From JAIEPM01 sp964546815 (GTDB lineage Bacteria > Cyanobacteriota > Vampirovibrionia > Obscuribacterales > Obscuribacteraceae), in NCBI GenBank assembly GCA_964546815.1, contig CAZJLR010000002.1, forward strand, positions 186,001 through 250,000: DNA of 64,000 nucleotides. The letters are read 5' to 3'. A program made the translations under genes and the position numbers. The notes under the pieces were generated by a model that saw only the letters and a list, made by a program, of their open reading frames with translations, was not told the origin of the DNA and searched no databases. Positions 9,089-17,479 of the stretch are shown here, one piece after another. Position 1 is the first letter of the stretch. Every line of letters begins with the position of its first letter.

Positions 9089-10816
9089 ATGTCCACTGGT
9101 AGAAAACTCATATATCAAATGTTCAAACGTTTGGCGGGCAAAGAAATGTCCTGCCTGGAAGAAGACTGCAAAAATCCCGAAGCCGCGCAGCTGCGAATTC
9201 TGCGAGAAATCCTCAAACGAAGCGCTAATACAGCTTACGGGCTAGAGCACAAGCTAGCTTCAGTCAACACAATTGCTGAGTTTCGCAGGGCCGTGCCCAT
9301 ATCAGACTATGAAGCGCACAGGCCATATATAGATCGTATTTGGAACGGCGAAAAAAACGTTTTGACCAGCGAATATCCCGCCATGTTTGCCACAACCAGC
9401 GGCACAATGGGACAAGCGAAATATATACCTGTTACCAAATCGTATATCAAAGAGTTTCGACATGCATCAATTGCATCGGGTTATTTTACTCTCTTGAATT
9501 TCCCCGGCATCGCCAATGGTATCACTCTCAGCGTATTCTCTCCGGCAGAGGAAGGACGCAGCCCCGCAGGTGTGCCCTATGGAGCCATCTCGGGCGGTCT
9601 TTATTTGAGAGAACCATTCCTGGTGAAGAAGTTTATTTCACCTATTCCTTATCAAGTTTATTTGACTAAAGATTACGAAAGCAAATACTACGCCTTACTT
9701 CGATGCGCTCTTGTTTTACCCGTAACTTGTTTTTACACGTTAAACCCAAGCACAATCGTTGTTTTGCTCAAACGTCTCGATCAGTTTGCGCCGGCTCTAA
9801 TAAAAGACATAGAAGACGGAACTTTTTCGCCGCCTCATGCAAGCGACGAAAAACTAAAAGCCGCAATGAAGCCCTACTTAAAGAAAAACCCGCGAAGAGC
9901 AAAAGAGCTAAGACAACTGCTGGAAGACGGCAAGTTTCAACCAAATCACATCTGGCCACTCCTGCAGGTTGTTTGTTGCTGGACACGCGCGAGCGCAGCC
10001 TTTTACATAAAAGACTTTCCCCGCTATTTTGGCGATGTGCCAATCACCGATATCACATACGGTGCAAGCGAGGGACGGGGCAGCATCTCAATGGGAGACG
10101 GACGACAGTTATTATCAATTCGCTCACACTTTTATGAATTCATCCCCGAAGATGAAATTGACAATCCAAGCCCCAAAGTTCTGCTGGCTCACGAGCTAAG
10201 CGAAGGGCAAAATTACTACATCATTTTCACCACTTCTGCCGGACTTTATCGCTATCACATAAACGACGTAGTGAAGGTTGTCGGCTTTCACCATAAATGC
10301 CCGTTGATCGAGTTCCAATACAAAGGCGGCAACATCTCGTCATTCACAGGCGAAAAATTGACAGAACTGCAAGTAACCAACGCAATGCGCGCAGCACTCA
10401 TCTCAAGCAACATGCGTTGCCGTTTTTTCACAGTGCTCCCGGAATTTCGCCCAAATCCTCACTACAGGCTACTCCTGGAGCCTGAAGAAGGCGATGACAT
10501 AAAGAAAGCAAAAGAGCAGCTGCCCAGACTTTTGAAAGACTTTGAATCAAACCTTTTTGAACAAAACATCGAATACAAAGCCAAAAGAGATTCATCAAGG
10601 TTAGACCCAGTTTTGGGCGATCTTTTGAAAAGCGGGTCATATGAAAACCTCCGTAAACAGATGACAGCAAATGGCGTCGCCGACGCCCAAATCAAGCTCA
10701 GCCACCTCAATCCAAAAGAAGAAGTACGATTTTATTTCATCAACCAAATCGACGACGGAACAAGCGACGAAGAGCGACGTCCTCTGAATTCAGTTAGCGG
10801 GTCGCACGAGAAGTAA
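9089..10816 (+). CDS. GH3 auxin-responsive promoter family protein (acyl-acid amido synthetase)
   Basis: 575 residues, the normal length of the GH3 family, which belongs to the ANL (acyl/aryl-CoA ligase) superfamily and joins carboxylic acids to amino acids through an acyl-adenylate. Visible signatures are the nucleotide-binding loop TTSGTMGQAKYIPVT (about 104-118), the YGASEGRGSI motif (about 327-336), and the C-terminal YRYHINDVVKVVGF segment that leads into the mobile domain. No signal peptide, so cytoplasmic. The substrate cannot be read from sequence; bacterial GH3 proteins are mostly uncharacterised. It diverges from the glycosyltransferase gene, so it may modify acyl chains made by the neighbouring synthase (inference). 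The start has only a weak upstream GAG; a second ATG ten codons in is no better. Confidence 0.9.
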   Translation: MSTGRKLIYQMFKRLAGKEMSCLEEDCKNPEAAQLRILREILKRSANTAYGLEHKLASVNTIAEFRRAVPISDYEAHRPYIDRIWNGEKNVLTSEYPAMFATTSGTMGQAKYIPVTKSYIKEFRHASIASGYFTLLNFPGIANGITLSVFSPAEEGRSPAGVPYGAISGGLYLREPFLVKKFISPIPYQVYLTKDYESKYYALLRCALVLPVTCFYTLNPSTIVVLLKRLDQFAPALIKDIEDGTFSPPHASDEKLKAAMKPYLKKNPRRAKELRQLLEDGKFQPNHIWPLLQVVCCWTRASAAFYIKDFPRYFGDVPITDITYGASEGRGSISMGDGRQLLSIRSHFYEFIPEDEIDNPSPKVLLAHELSEGQNYYIIFTTSAGLYRYHINDVVKVVGFHHKCPLIEFQYKGGNISSFTGEKLTELQVTNAMRAALISSNMRCRFFTVLPEFRPNPHYRLLLEPEEGDDIKKAKEQLPRLLKDFESNLFEQNIEYKAKRDSSRLDPVLGDLLKSGSYENLRKQMTANGVADAQIKLSHLNPKEEVRFYFINQIDDGTSDEERRPLNSVSGSHEK

Positions 10817-10844
10817 AGCGAAGCAGACACAACAGGAAAAACAA

Positions 10845-11339
10845 ATGTCCAGCGCAAGAAAACAATCGAATAGGCACGCAAGATCAAATGCACTTATTGC
10901 AATGACATTTTTGGCTAACCTAACATTTTGCAGCCTCGGCGCCTCGGCTGACGACCCGAGCATTTTAGAAGCACAAAAGCTTTTCAAACAGTACACCGAC
11001 TTCGAGCACAGCTATGACCTGGCACAAGCCGACCTCTACGCAGCAAACGCAGTCATCAAAGACACACGTATTTATCAGGACGGCCCGAGTAAAACACTCA
11101 CCTGGAATGGCGGCGAGTACAAACAAATACTGAAAGCTTCTTTGCCTGTAGCAAAGGCACGCAACGACCAGTACAACTATTCGCAAGTTACATACAGCAA
11201 AGAAGGCGCCAATGTTCGCATCAAGTGCATGCGCTATTCGGTCTCCAAAAAATATAGCTCGCCACTGGAATTGTTGCTAACACCCAATGGAAAAGGTGGC
11301 TACAAAATTTTGGAAGAAAGCTGCCAAAGCCAGCCTTAA
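10845..11339 (+). CDS. Secreted protein, possibly NTF2-like
   Basis: 164 residues with a basic N-terminus, a hydrophobic core (ALIAMTFLANLTFCSL) and a likely cleavage after GASA. The mature part has a length and helix-then-strand pattern (Asp/Ala-rich helices, then SQVTYSKEGANVRIKCMRYS and a final ELLLTPNGKGGYKILEESC strand) compatible with SnoaL/NTF2-like folds, but no motif proves it. A good AGGA ribosome-binding site sits 7 bases before the ATG. It follows the GH3 gene by 28 bases and may be cotranscribed. Function unknown. Confidence 0.75.
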   Translation: MSSARKQSNRHARSNALIAMTFLANLTFCSLGASADDPSILEAQKLFKQYTDFEHSYDLAQADLYAANAVIKDTRIYQDGPSKTLTWNGGEYKQILKASLPVAKARNDQYNYSQVTYSKEGANVRIKCMRYSVSKKYSSPLELLLTPNGKGGYKILEESCQSQP

Positions 11340-11350
11340 GCCTAAGTCTA

Positions 11351-13876
11351 TTAAATTAAGCCTTTCACTGCCATGTTTTTGTGCCGATGAACCCATTGAA
11401 ACCAGGGGTTGTCTGGCATCATTTTTAGCGCATCGTCCACACATTTCGCGCCATCAGTGGGATTGTATTGAGCCATTCGCAGCAAATGTATTGCGACCCA
11501 ATTGTCCTCAAACTTCTTTTTGTCAAACGCTTTGAATTTGCTGCCATAGTGGGCTAAGCCTGCTATCTGCGCTTTACCAGGAGCCTCAATTTCAAGGTCT
11601 GTAAGCCAGGCGCCCGCGTATGGCAGAAAGAATTCAAGACTGGGATGGTCATCAGTAATTGCAGGCAATTCACCAAGAAAATCATCTAACTCTTTGTCAG
11701 CCACAGCAAAGGTTGCAATCAGAGCATTGGCGTCACCCATCCCCACGCCACGCAAGCTTTCAGCCACAGCAGGACTTTCATCAATACGATTTTGAATTTG
11801 GTCGAAGTCGATTTTTATTGGCTCATCAGACGCCACAATAATGGCTTCATGTGAATTGGGAAACCAGATGCTCACATATGGATAAACAGTGCGCGCAGTC
11901 ATTACCATCATTTTCCAGAGTTTTGCCGAGCCGCACGCAACCGGTGCCCATTGGCACATTATGCCGCCTGGATTCAAACGCTTTTGCACCAACTGGTAAA
12001 ACTCACTCGTGTACAAATTTACTATGCCTGCATCAGACGGAGGCGGTGGTTCAAAAGTAACAACATCATATTTCTCTTTAGTGCAAAGCAAATAATTTCG
12101 CACATCATTTACTTGCGCCTTTACTTTCGGGTTGGCGAGCACGTCATGATTTTCGGCAGCAAAAAGTTTATTTTGCTTGAGTATCATCGACGAGAGTTCA
12201 ACAATATCAAGATGCTTCACTTCAGGATGAATCGCAATTGCACCTGATGTAGACCCCGTACCAAAGCAACCAACCAGAGCCTTCTCAGGCCGGGGATGCA
12301 GGAGTACGGGCAAATGCCCCAGAAGGCGCATATAGCGAAGACTGTTTGGTACCGTGGTGGCAAGACAAGATCCGTTAAAAACAAGTGTCTTGCCTTCCAT
12401 CAATTTGGGGTCGTCAACTATTTCGACCGCACCGAATGAATCTTCTCCATAAAATAACAACTTACATGCAGGGTTTAGCGGAGGCTTATAATGCGCAATC
12501 GATGCAAAAGCGATTGCCGCCACCAGCGGTGGCACACTCCAAGCAAGCGCCCGGGGGCTCTTCCATGTTCCGCCATAAGATAGTGCTAGCAGCCCGGTCA
12601 CAAGGCTTATTACTAAGATCCACAGAAAAGAGGAAAACCACCCCAAACTGGGTATCAAAAGTAAACCTGCAGCCAGACTTCCAACAACACAGCCAATCGT
12701 GTTGAGCGCATAAACTCGACCCACAGCCGTTGCCACATTGTTTTTGCTTGCCACAGCCATGGTGCCCAAAGCAGGGAAAAGCGCGCCGATTAAAGTGGCT
12801 GGAATAAACAGACAAGCAGCAGACATGCAAACTGTGTAAGCAAGCTGCCCGCCCATATTGTTAAATCCAGACTCGCCGGCCAAAAGCCATGCACCACGAA
12901 AAGAAGCCAACCAGGGAGTCGCAAACAATGCCGCAGCGGTGGCTGCCGCAGCCGCATACTGCGTAGCCGCAAAAACAGTAAAGGTTCGAGAAGCCGGTTC
13001 GCCATCTTTATATAGAAAGCGTTTGTAAAGAAAACTTCCCAGGGCAAGTCCGAGCAAAATAGTGCTAACTGTTGTGGTGAATGTGTAAGTCAATGAGCCC
13101 AAATAAAAGGTCAACATTCGAATCCACAGGACTTCATAACACAGCGCGGTAAACCCGGTCAGCGCAGATAAAGTAAGCAATAAAGCCCCTTTGGGCGCCT
13201 CTCCTGATTGGACTTCAGAAGATTCGTTTTCACCATAAGCGCTTTCCGCAGGTCTTGGAATTTCCGCGGATTTTTTCTCAAGCAGAAACGCCACCACTCC
13301 AATAACCATGTTTATCGCAGCTGCGCAAAAAATAGTTGCATTCAAACCAATGTATGTAAAGCCGACAAAGCAAGCAAACAAGCTTCCCGCTGCAGCCCCT
13401 AGCGTATTGATGCCATAAAGGGCAGCAAACAATTCCGGAGGCGCCGAATAGTTTTTTACATAGCGAATAATGGCCGGTAATGTGGCACCCATTAAAAGAC
13501 AAGGAAGTAAAAGCAATACAATCGAAAATAGAAAGCGCACTACTGTCAATGAAAAAAGATCCATCGAAACAGCACCGATCAGGTTGGCATACAAGCTTGG
13601 TGCAATATTCAGCAGGTAGGTGACCAGTGGGGCAAGCACCGCCACAGACAATTCGATCATTCCGTATAAACGCAAATGCTTAGAGAGCATTTTGTCGGCC
13701 AACCTGCCGCCAAAATACGCCCCGAGCGCCAGCCCCCCCATAAACACAGCAAGCACAGTGCTTGTTGCATAAGCAGTATTTCCGAGTGTCAGCGCCAGAA
13801 TTCTAACCCAGGCAACCTCGTACACGAGAGTGCTGAAACCGGAAAGAAAGAAGAATAGAAATACTATTCGGTGCAT
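11351..13876 (-). CDS. Membrane-fused spermidine-synthase-like protein
   Basis: 841 residues in two parts. Residues 1 to about 480 form many hydrophobic helices of the fused MFS/spermidine-synthase type (opening FLSGFSTLVYEVAWVRIL; internally repeated as LTGFTALCYEVLWIRML, which points to duplication of the membrane half). The rest is a Rossmann methyltransferase-like domain with KALVGCFGTGSTSGAIAIH, LDIVELS, VNDVRNYLL and YDVVTFEPPPP, corresponding to the polyamine synthase fold. Family members are common in environmental bacteria, but their substrate is not established, so polyamine synthesis is not claimed. It converges on the preceding secreted-protein gene with 11 bases between stops. 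Confidence 0.88.
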   Translation of the reverse strand: MHRIVFLFFFLSGFSTLVYEVAWVRILALTLGNTAYATSTVLAVFMGGLALGAYFGGRLADKMLSKHLRLYGMIELSVAVLAPLVTYLLNIAPSLYANLIGAVSMDLFSLTVVRFLFSIVLLLLPCLLMGATLPAIIRYVKNYSAPPELFAALYGINTLGAAAGSLFACFVGFTYIGLNATIFCAAAINMVIGVVAFLLEKKSAEIPRPAESAYGENESSEVQSGEAPKGALLLTLSALTGFTALCYEVLWIRMLTFYLGSLTYTFTTTVSTILLGLALGSFLYKRFLYKDGEPASRTFTVFAATQYAAAAATAAALFATPWLASFRGAWLLAGESGFNNMGGQLAYTVCMSAACLFIPATLIGALFPALGTMAVASKNNVATAVGRVYALNTIGCVVGSLAAGLLLIPSLGWFSSFLWILVISLVTGLLALSYGGTWKSPRALAWSVPPLVAAIAFASIAHYKPPLNPACKLLFYGEDSFGAVEIVDDPKLMEGKTLVFNGSCLATTVPNSLRYMRLLGHLPVLLHPRPEKALVGCFGTGSTSGAIAIHPEVKHLDIVELSSMILKQNKLFAAENHDVLANPKVKAQVNDVRNYLLCTKEKYDVVTFEPPPPSDAGIVNLYTSEFYQLVQKRLNPGGIMCQWAPVACGSAKLWKMMVMTARTVYPYVSIWFPNSHEAIIVASDEPIKIDFDQIQNRIDESPAVAESLRGVGMGDANALIATFAVADKELDDFLGELPAITDDHPSLEFFLPYAGAWLTDLEIEAPGKAQIAGLAHYGSKFKAFDKKKFEDNWVAIHLLRMAQYNPTDGAKCVDDALKMMPDNPWFQWVHRHKNMAVKGLI

Positions 13877-13923
13877 GAGAATTTACTACCTGCAAAGGCA
13901 CGTTTTAGTGATGACCATGATAA

Positions 13924-16791
13924 TTAGCCAGTGCTCTGAAGACCGGCAGCGACGCCGTTGATGGCCATGAGAATGGTTTCGAGGAGGAGGTCGCGCTCTT
14001 TTGAGTTGGGGTCGGCAGAGGGAGAACTTCCCTGGAATGCCTCTTGTTCGTCACGCCACTGGCGCAGGAATTTCACCTGAAGATAGCTCAAGGGATCCAC
14101 ATACGGATTGCGCAAAGCAATTGAGCGTTGCAAGAAATGATTTTCAGAAAGTAGCGATTCTCGCTCGCTTATGGCGAAAACGGCTTGACGACACAATTCG
14201 AATTCAGCCACAATTCTGTCTAAATATTTTTCCTTGAGAGCAGAGTCTTTAACAAGGTTATTTGCATAAAACGTCGCAATGTTCATGTCTGCTACAGCAA
14301 GCGCTGTTTCAATTTTAGAAATCAGTCCGTGAAAGCAAGGCCATTCTTTATATAACTGACGCATAAACTGAAGCTGGTTTTCTTCATGCTTCATCAACTG
14401 CAACTTAAACGCCGTCCCCAAACCGTACCAGGCCGGCAAAATAAATCGACTTTGCGTCCAGGCGAAAACCCAGGGAATTGCGCGCAAATCACCTATGCCT
14501 TGCGAGCCCGAGCTGCGTCGCGTTGGGCGTGACCCCATTCGCAGATGTGCGATTTCGCCAATTGGTGTGCATTGTTGAAAGAAACGCACAAAATCGGGGT
14601 CACCATACACAATATCTCGATAGGCATCAAAAGCATCTTGCGAAAACTCTTCCATGAAATCATGCCATTCTTTCGGCTCTGGGTCACTGCCCTTAGCACT
14701 GCTCTCCAAAATTGATGTGCCGAGAACAGCCGCAGCAAGTTGTTCGAAATTACGCACCGCGATTGTGTGCAAAGAGTATTTCGCAGATATGACTTCACCT
14801 TGCTCTGTGATTTTTATGCGACCAGAGACTGTACCTAAAGGCTGAGACATAATGGCTCTATGCGTTGGTCCGCCGCCACGGCCAATAGTTCCACCGCGAC
14901 CGTGGAACAATCGCAATTTAACACCATGACGGTTAGCAACTTCGACCAATTGCTTTTGTACTTTGTACAACTCCCAGTTGGATGTGACGATGCCACCATC
15001 TTTGCCACTATCGGAATAGCCAATCATAATTTCTTGAATTTTGTTGCGCTTTTCCAAATAGCTGGCATAAACACGGTTATTCAACAAAGCATCGAGTATT
15101 TCAGGTGCGCGTCTTAAATCGCCAATTGTTTCGAAAAGCGGCACAACACTTATACTTCGATGTGAGTACGCGTCTGCAAAGAATCCAGCTTCTTTGGCAA
15201 AGAGCAAGATACAAAGCAAGTCGCTCATTTCCTGAGTCATGCTTACAATATATGTATCCAACGCCTCAACACCAAAGCGGTCCTGGCACTCAGCCATTGT
15301 TCGAAAGACGCGAATGGTGTCTGCTGTATCTTTAGAGAAGTGCAATTCGTGCGGAATTAATGGTCGCAAGTTTTCTAACTCACGACTCAAAAATTCTACG
15401 CGAGCATTTTCGTCTAAGGACAAGTACGAGTCAGGCAAAAGCTTGAGTGTTTTGCAGACTTCATCAATGGCGGCACTGTGCCTGCCGCTGTGCTGACGAA
15501 TATCAAGCTTGGCCAGATGAAATCCAAAAATATCAACTGCGTCAAGCAATCGTTTTACACTATGATCCCCAAGCTTACACTCAGCCTGAGCAAGTGCATC
15601 TAAAAGCAAGACCAAATCAGTTCGAAATTCGCTTGCCTGCTTGTAAATTAGCACCGGCTGCTCAAGACCTTCTTGCTCAGAGCTGGCAATTTTGTTTTTG
15701 AGCTTCTCTTGCATTATCAGGATTTTCTGTCGCAATGGTTCATGCATAAATCGCTGCGAAATGCGATCTTTCACTTCTTGCGGTAATGCGGGAAACTCTT
15801 CTTCGTTAGACTTTAGAAGAGCCGCACCGAAATTCACCCAGTTATCCGACAAACTTAACTCAAAAAACAATTCTTCGAGATCTTTCAAATATCGGCGCAA
15901 AATCAAGTTGCGCTGAAAAATCAGCGCATTGACAGTAATTTCAGTGGTAACAAACGGATTGCCATCTCTATCACCACCAATCCAAGACCCAAACGATGTA
16001 AATCGACGAGCCGGATAGCCGTTGTCGGATGAAGAAATAGCACTTAGCTTTTTGCGCATTTCTGAATGAACATCGAGCACAGCGTCAATCACAGTATGCT
16101 CGAAGTGATAGAGCCCATATCGCACTTCATCAAGCACAGTCGGCTTGAAGTACATAACATGGTCACTCAGCCATAAGGTCTCTACTGCGGCAGCCAACTT
16201 TTCTTCAAGCGATTGTCTTTCACGCTGAGTTAGCGGTGGATGATCTCTTTTGTACAAACAATTGGCGATAGCTAATTGCTTTAAGAAAACAGTGCGTCTG
16301 GTAATTTCTGTTGGATGCGCAGTGAAAACAACCTGGATATCTAGATTTTGCATGGCAGTCTCTAGCTTTCCAGCATCTTCGGACCCAGCCTGCGCATAAA
16401 CAGCTTCAAGCGAATCAGCCTGAGGACTGTGCTCTTGCGATTCAATCAAAGAACGACGGCGCAAGCGGTGATGCTGCTCGGCAATATTTATCAAATCAAA
16501 GTAGGTAAGGAAAGCTTTGATTACTTTAGTGCCTGTATCAAAATCAATACTTTCAATTAGAGTGGCAAGCTCTTCTTTGAGCTCTTGAGAGGCAGAATTG
16601 TTATGCAGCGCTTTGCACAGCTTTCGAAATTGCTCAACCGTTTCAAAGACATGTTCGCCATCAACACGACGAATTGTTTCTCCCAAAAGGGTTCCTAAGT
16701 ATCTAATATCATCACGCAAAGGCCTGTTAGTTTCTACAAGCTCCCAGGGAATGGGCTGCTCGTCTTGCGCTTCTTTCAATACTTCAGTCAC
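13924..16791 (-). CDS. ppc: Phosphoenolpyruvate carboxylase
   Basis: 955 residues. The enzyme carboxylates phosphoenolpyruvate with bicarbonate to oxaloacetate, the anaplerotic entry to the TCA cycle. All hallmark motifs are present: the catalytic-histidine motif VFTAHPTEITRRTV, GYSDSGKDGG, the substrate loop FHGRGGTIGRGGGPTHRAI, the Arg-bearing MGSRPTRR, and RAIPWVFAWTQSRF. The C-terminus is LQSTG, matching the conserved x-N/S-T-G end that reaches the active site. The start is GTG, with AAGGTGAG just upstream. Cytoplasmic and single-gene; the next gene downstream (spermidine-synthase-like) begins 47 bases later on the same strand. Confidence 0.98.
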   Translation of the reverse strand: MTEVLKEAQDEQPIPWELVETNRPLRDDIRYLGTLLGETIRRVDGEHVFETVEQFRKLCKALHNNSASQELKEELATLIESIDFDTGTKVIKAFLTYFDLINIAEQHHRLRRRSLIESQEHSPQADSLEAVYAQAGSEDAGKLETAMQNLDIQVVFTAHPTEITRRTVFLKQLAIANCLYKRDHPPLTQRERQSLEEKLAAAVETLWLSDHVMYFKPTVLDEVRYGLYHFEHTVIDAVLDVHSEMRKKLSAISSSDNGYPARRFTSFGSWIGGDRDGNPFVTTEITVNALIFQRNLILRRYLKDLEELFFELSLSDNWVNFGAALLKSNEEEFPALPQEVKDRISQRFMHEPLRQKILIMQEKLKNKIASSEQEGLEQPVLIYKQASEFRTDLVLLLDALAQAECKLGDHSVKRLLDAVDIFGFHLAKLDIRQHSGRHSAAIDEVCKTLKLLPDSYLSLDENARVEFLSRELENLRPLIPHELHFSKDTADTIRVFRTMAECQDRFGVEALDTYIVSMTQEMSDLLCILLFAKEAGFFADAYSHRSISVVPLFETIGDLRRAPEILDALLNNRVYASYLEKRNKIQEIMIGYSDSGKDGGIVTSNWELYKVQKQLVEVANRHGVKLRLFHGRGGTIGRGGGPTHRAIMSQPLGTVSGRIKITEQGEVISAKYSLHTIAVRNFEQLAAAVLGTSILESSAKGSDPEPKEWHDFMEEFSQDAFDAYRDIVYGDPDFVRFFQQCTPIGEIAHLRMGSRPTRRSSGSQGIGDLRAIPWVFAWTQSRFILPAWYGLGTAFKLQLMKHEENQLQFMRQLYKEWPCFHGLISKIETALAVADMNIATFYANNLVKDSALKEKYLDRIVAEFELCRQAVFAISERESLLSENHFLQRSIALRNPYVDPLSYLQVKFLRQWRDEQEAFQGSSPSADPNSKERDLLLETILMAINGVAAGLQSTG

Positions 16792-16872
16792 GACTCACCT
16801 TGATATCGTCGAAAACATGAACAACCTGCATCTTTTCAGCAGGCTTCACGCACCCATTTTACTTCAAAGTGC

Positions 16873-17454
16873 CTATTTTTTATTGCTTTGCAGAACGGAA
16901 TACAAGACAGTACAACCGCTGTCCGAGCAACGGGTTATTTGCACGCGCCCACCAGTGATAACCGACTTTATTTTATGAGAAGTGACAATTTGCCCGTCAA
17001 TAACAATTGCAATTGTTTGACCCAAATGCTTGCGAGTGAATTCTTCAAGTGGAACAACCTGATTTTCTGCAAGCTGCAATGACAACATCGGGCGCCCCTT
17101 AGGATCGGTACCCTTGCCCGGCTCAGTGCCTAAACTCAGTGGTATAAACTCGTCAGTGCTCAAGATGCAATACTTCGGAATATCCCGCTCTTCAGGCTCT
17201 AAGAAATGATAGTCATTGATGACTGCGTGCTCTGCACTATTGTTCAAACTTAAGCTTGTCGGATCTTCTGCTTGACGTAAAACCAGGTAGAAGCCATTCT
17301 GCAATGCGTTGTCACGGTTGCTGGCTTTTACAGCCTCAGCAGGAGCTTTTGCCTTTGCAGCCGAGGCATCAGGCTCTGCCAGCCCTGCTAAAGACGAGGC
17401 ACTAAGAGCATAACAAAGCAGCAATAAAAGCTGTTGGAGTATTTTGTGTTTCAT
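16873..17454 (-). CDS. Secreted protein with SecD P1-head-like domain
   Basis: 193 residues. A signal peptide (LLLLLCYALSASSLAGLA) is followed by an Ala/Lys-rich linker. The C-terminal half (EEFTRKHLGQTIAIVIDGQIVTSHKIKS.., then GGRVQITRC) matches the pattern of the SecD/SecDF first periplasmic (P1 head) domain, where F-x-x-x-T-x-x-x-x-G-x-x-x-A-I-V-x-D-G precedes a G-G-x-x-x-I-T turn. None of the SecD membrane helices is present, so this is a free-standing secreted module and not the translocase subunit. Two Cys near the end (CSDSGC) could pair. No clear ribosome-binding site. Function unknown. Confidence 0.7.
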   Translation of the reverse strand: MKHKILQQLLLLLCYALSASSLAGLAEPDASAAKAKAPAEAVKASNRDNALQNGFYLVLRQAEDPTSLSLNNSAEHAVINDYHFLEPEERDIPKYCILSTDEFIPLSLGTEPGKGTDPKGRPMLSLQLAENQVVPLEEFTRKHLGQTIAIVIDGQIVTSHKIKSVITGGRVQITRCSDSGCTVLYSVLQSNKK

Positions 17455-17479
17455 AGAACTGGAATAGTATCACGCCAAA

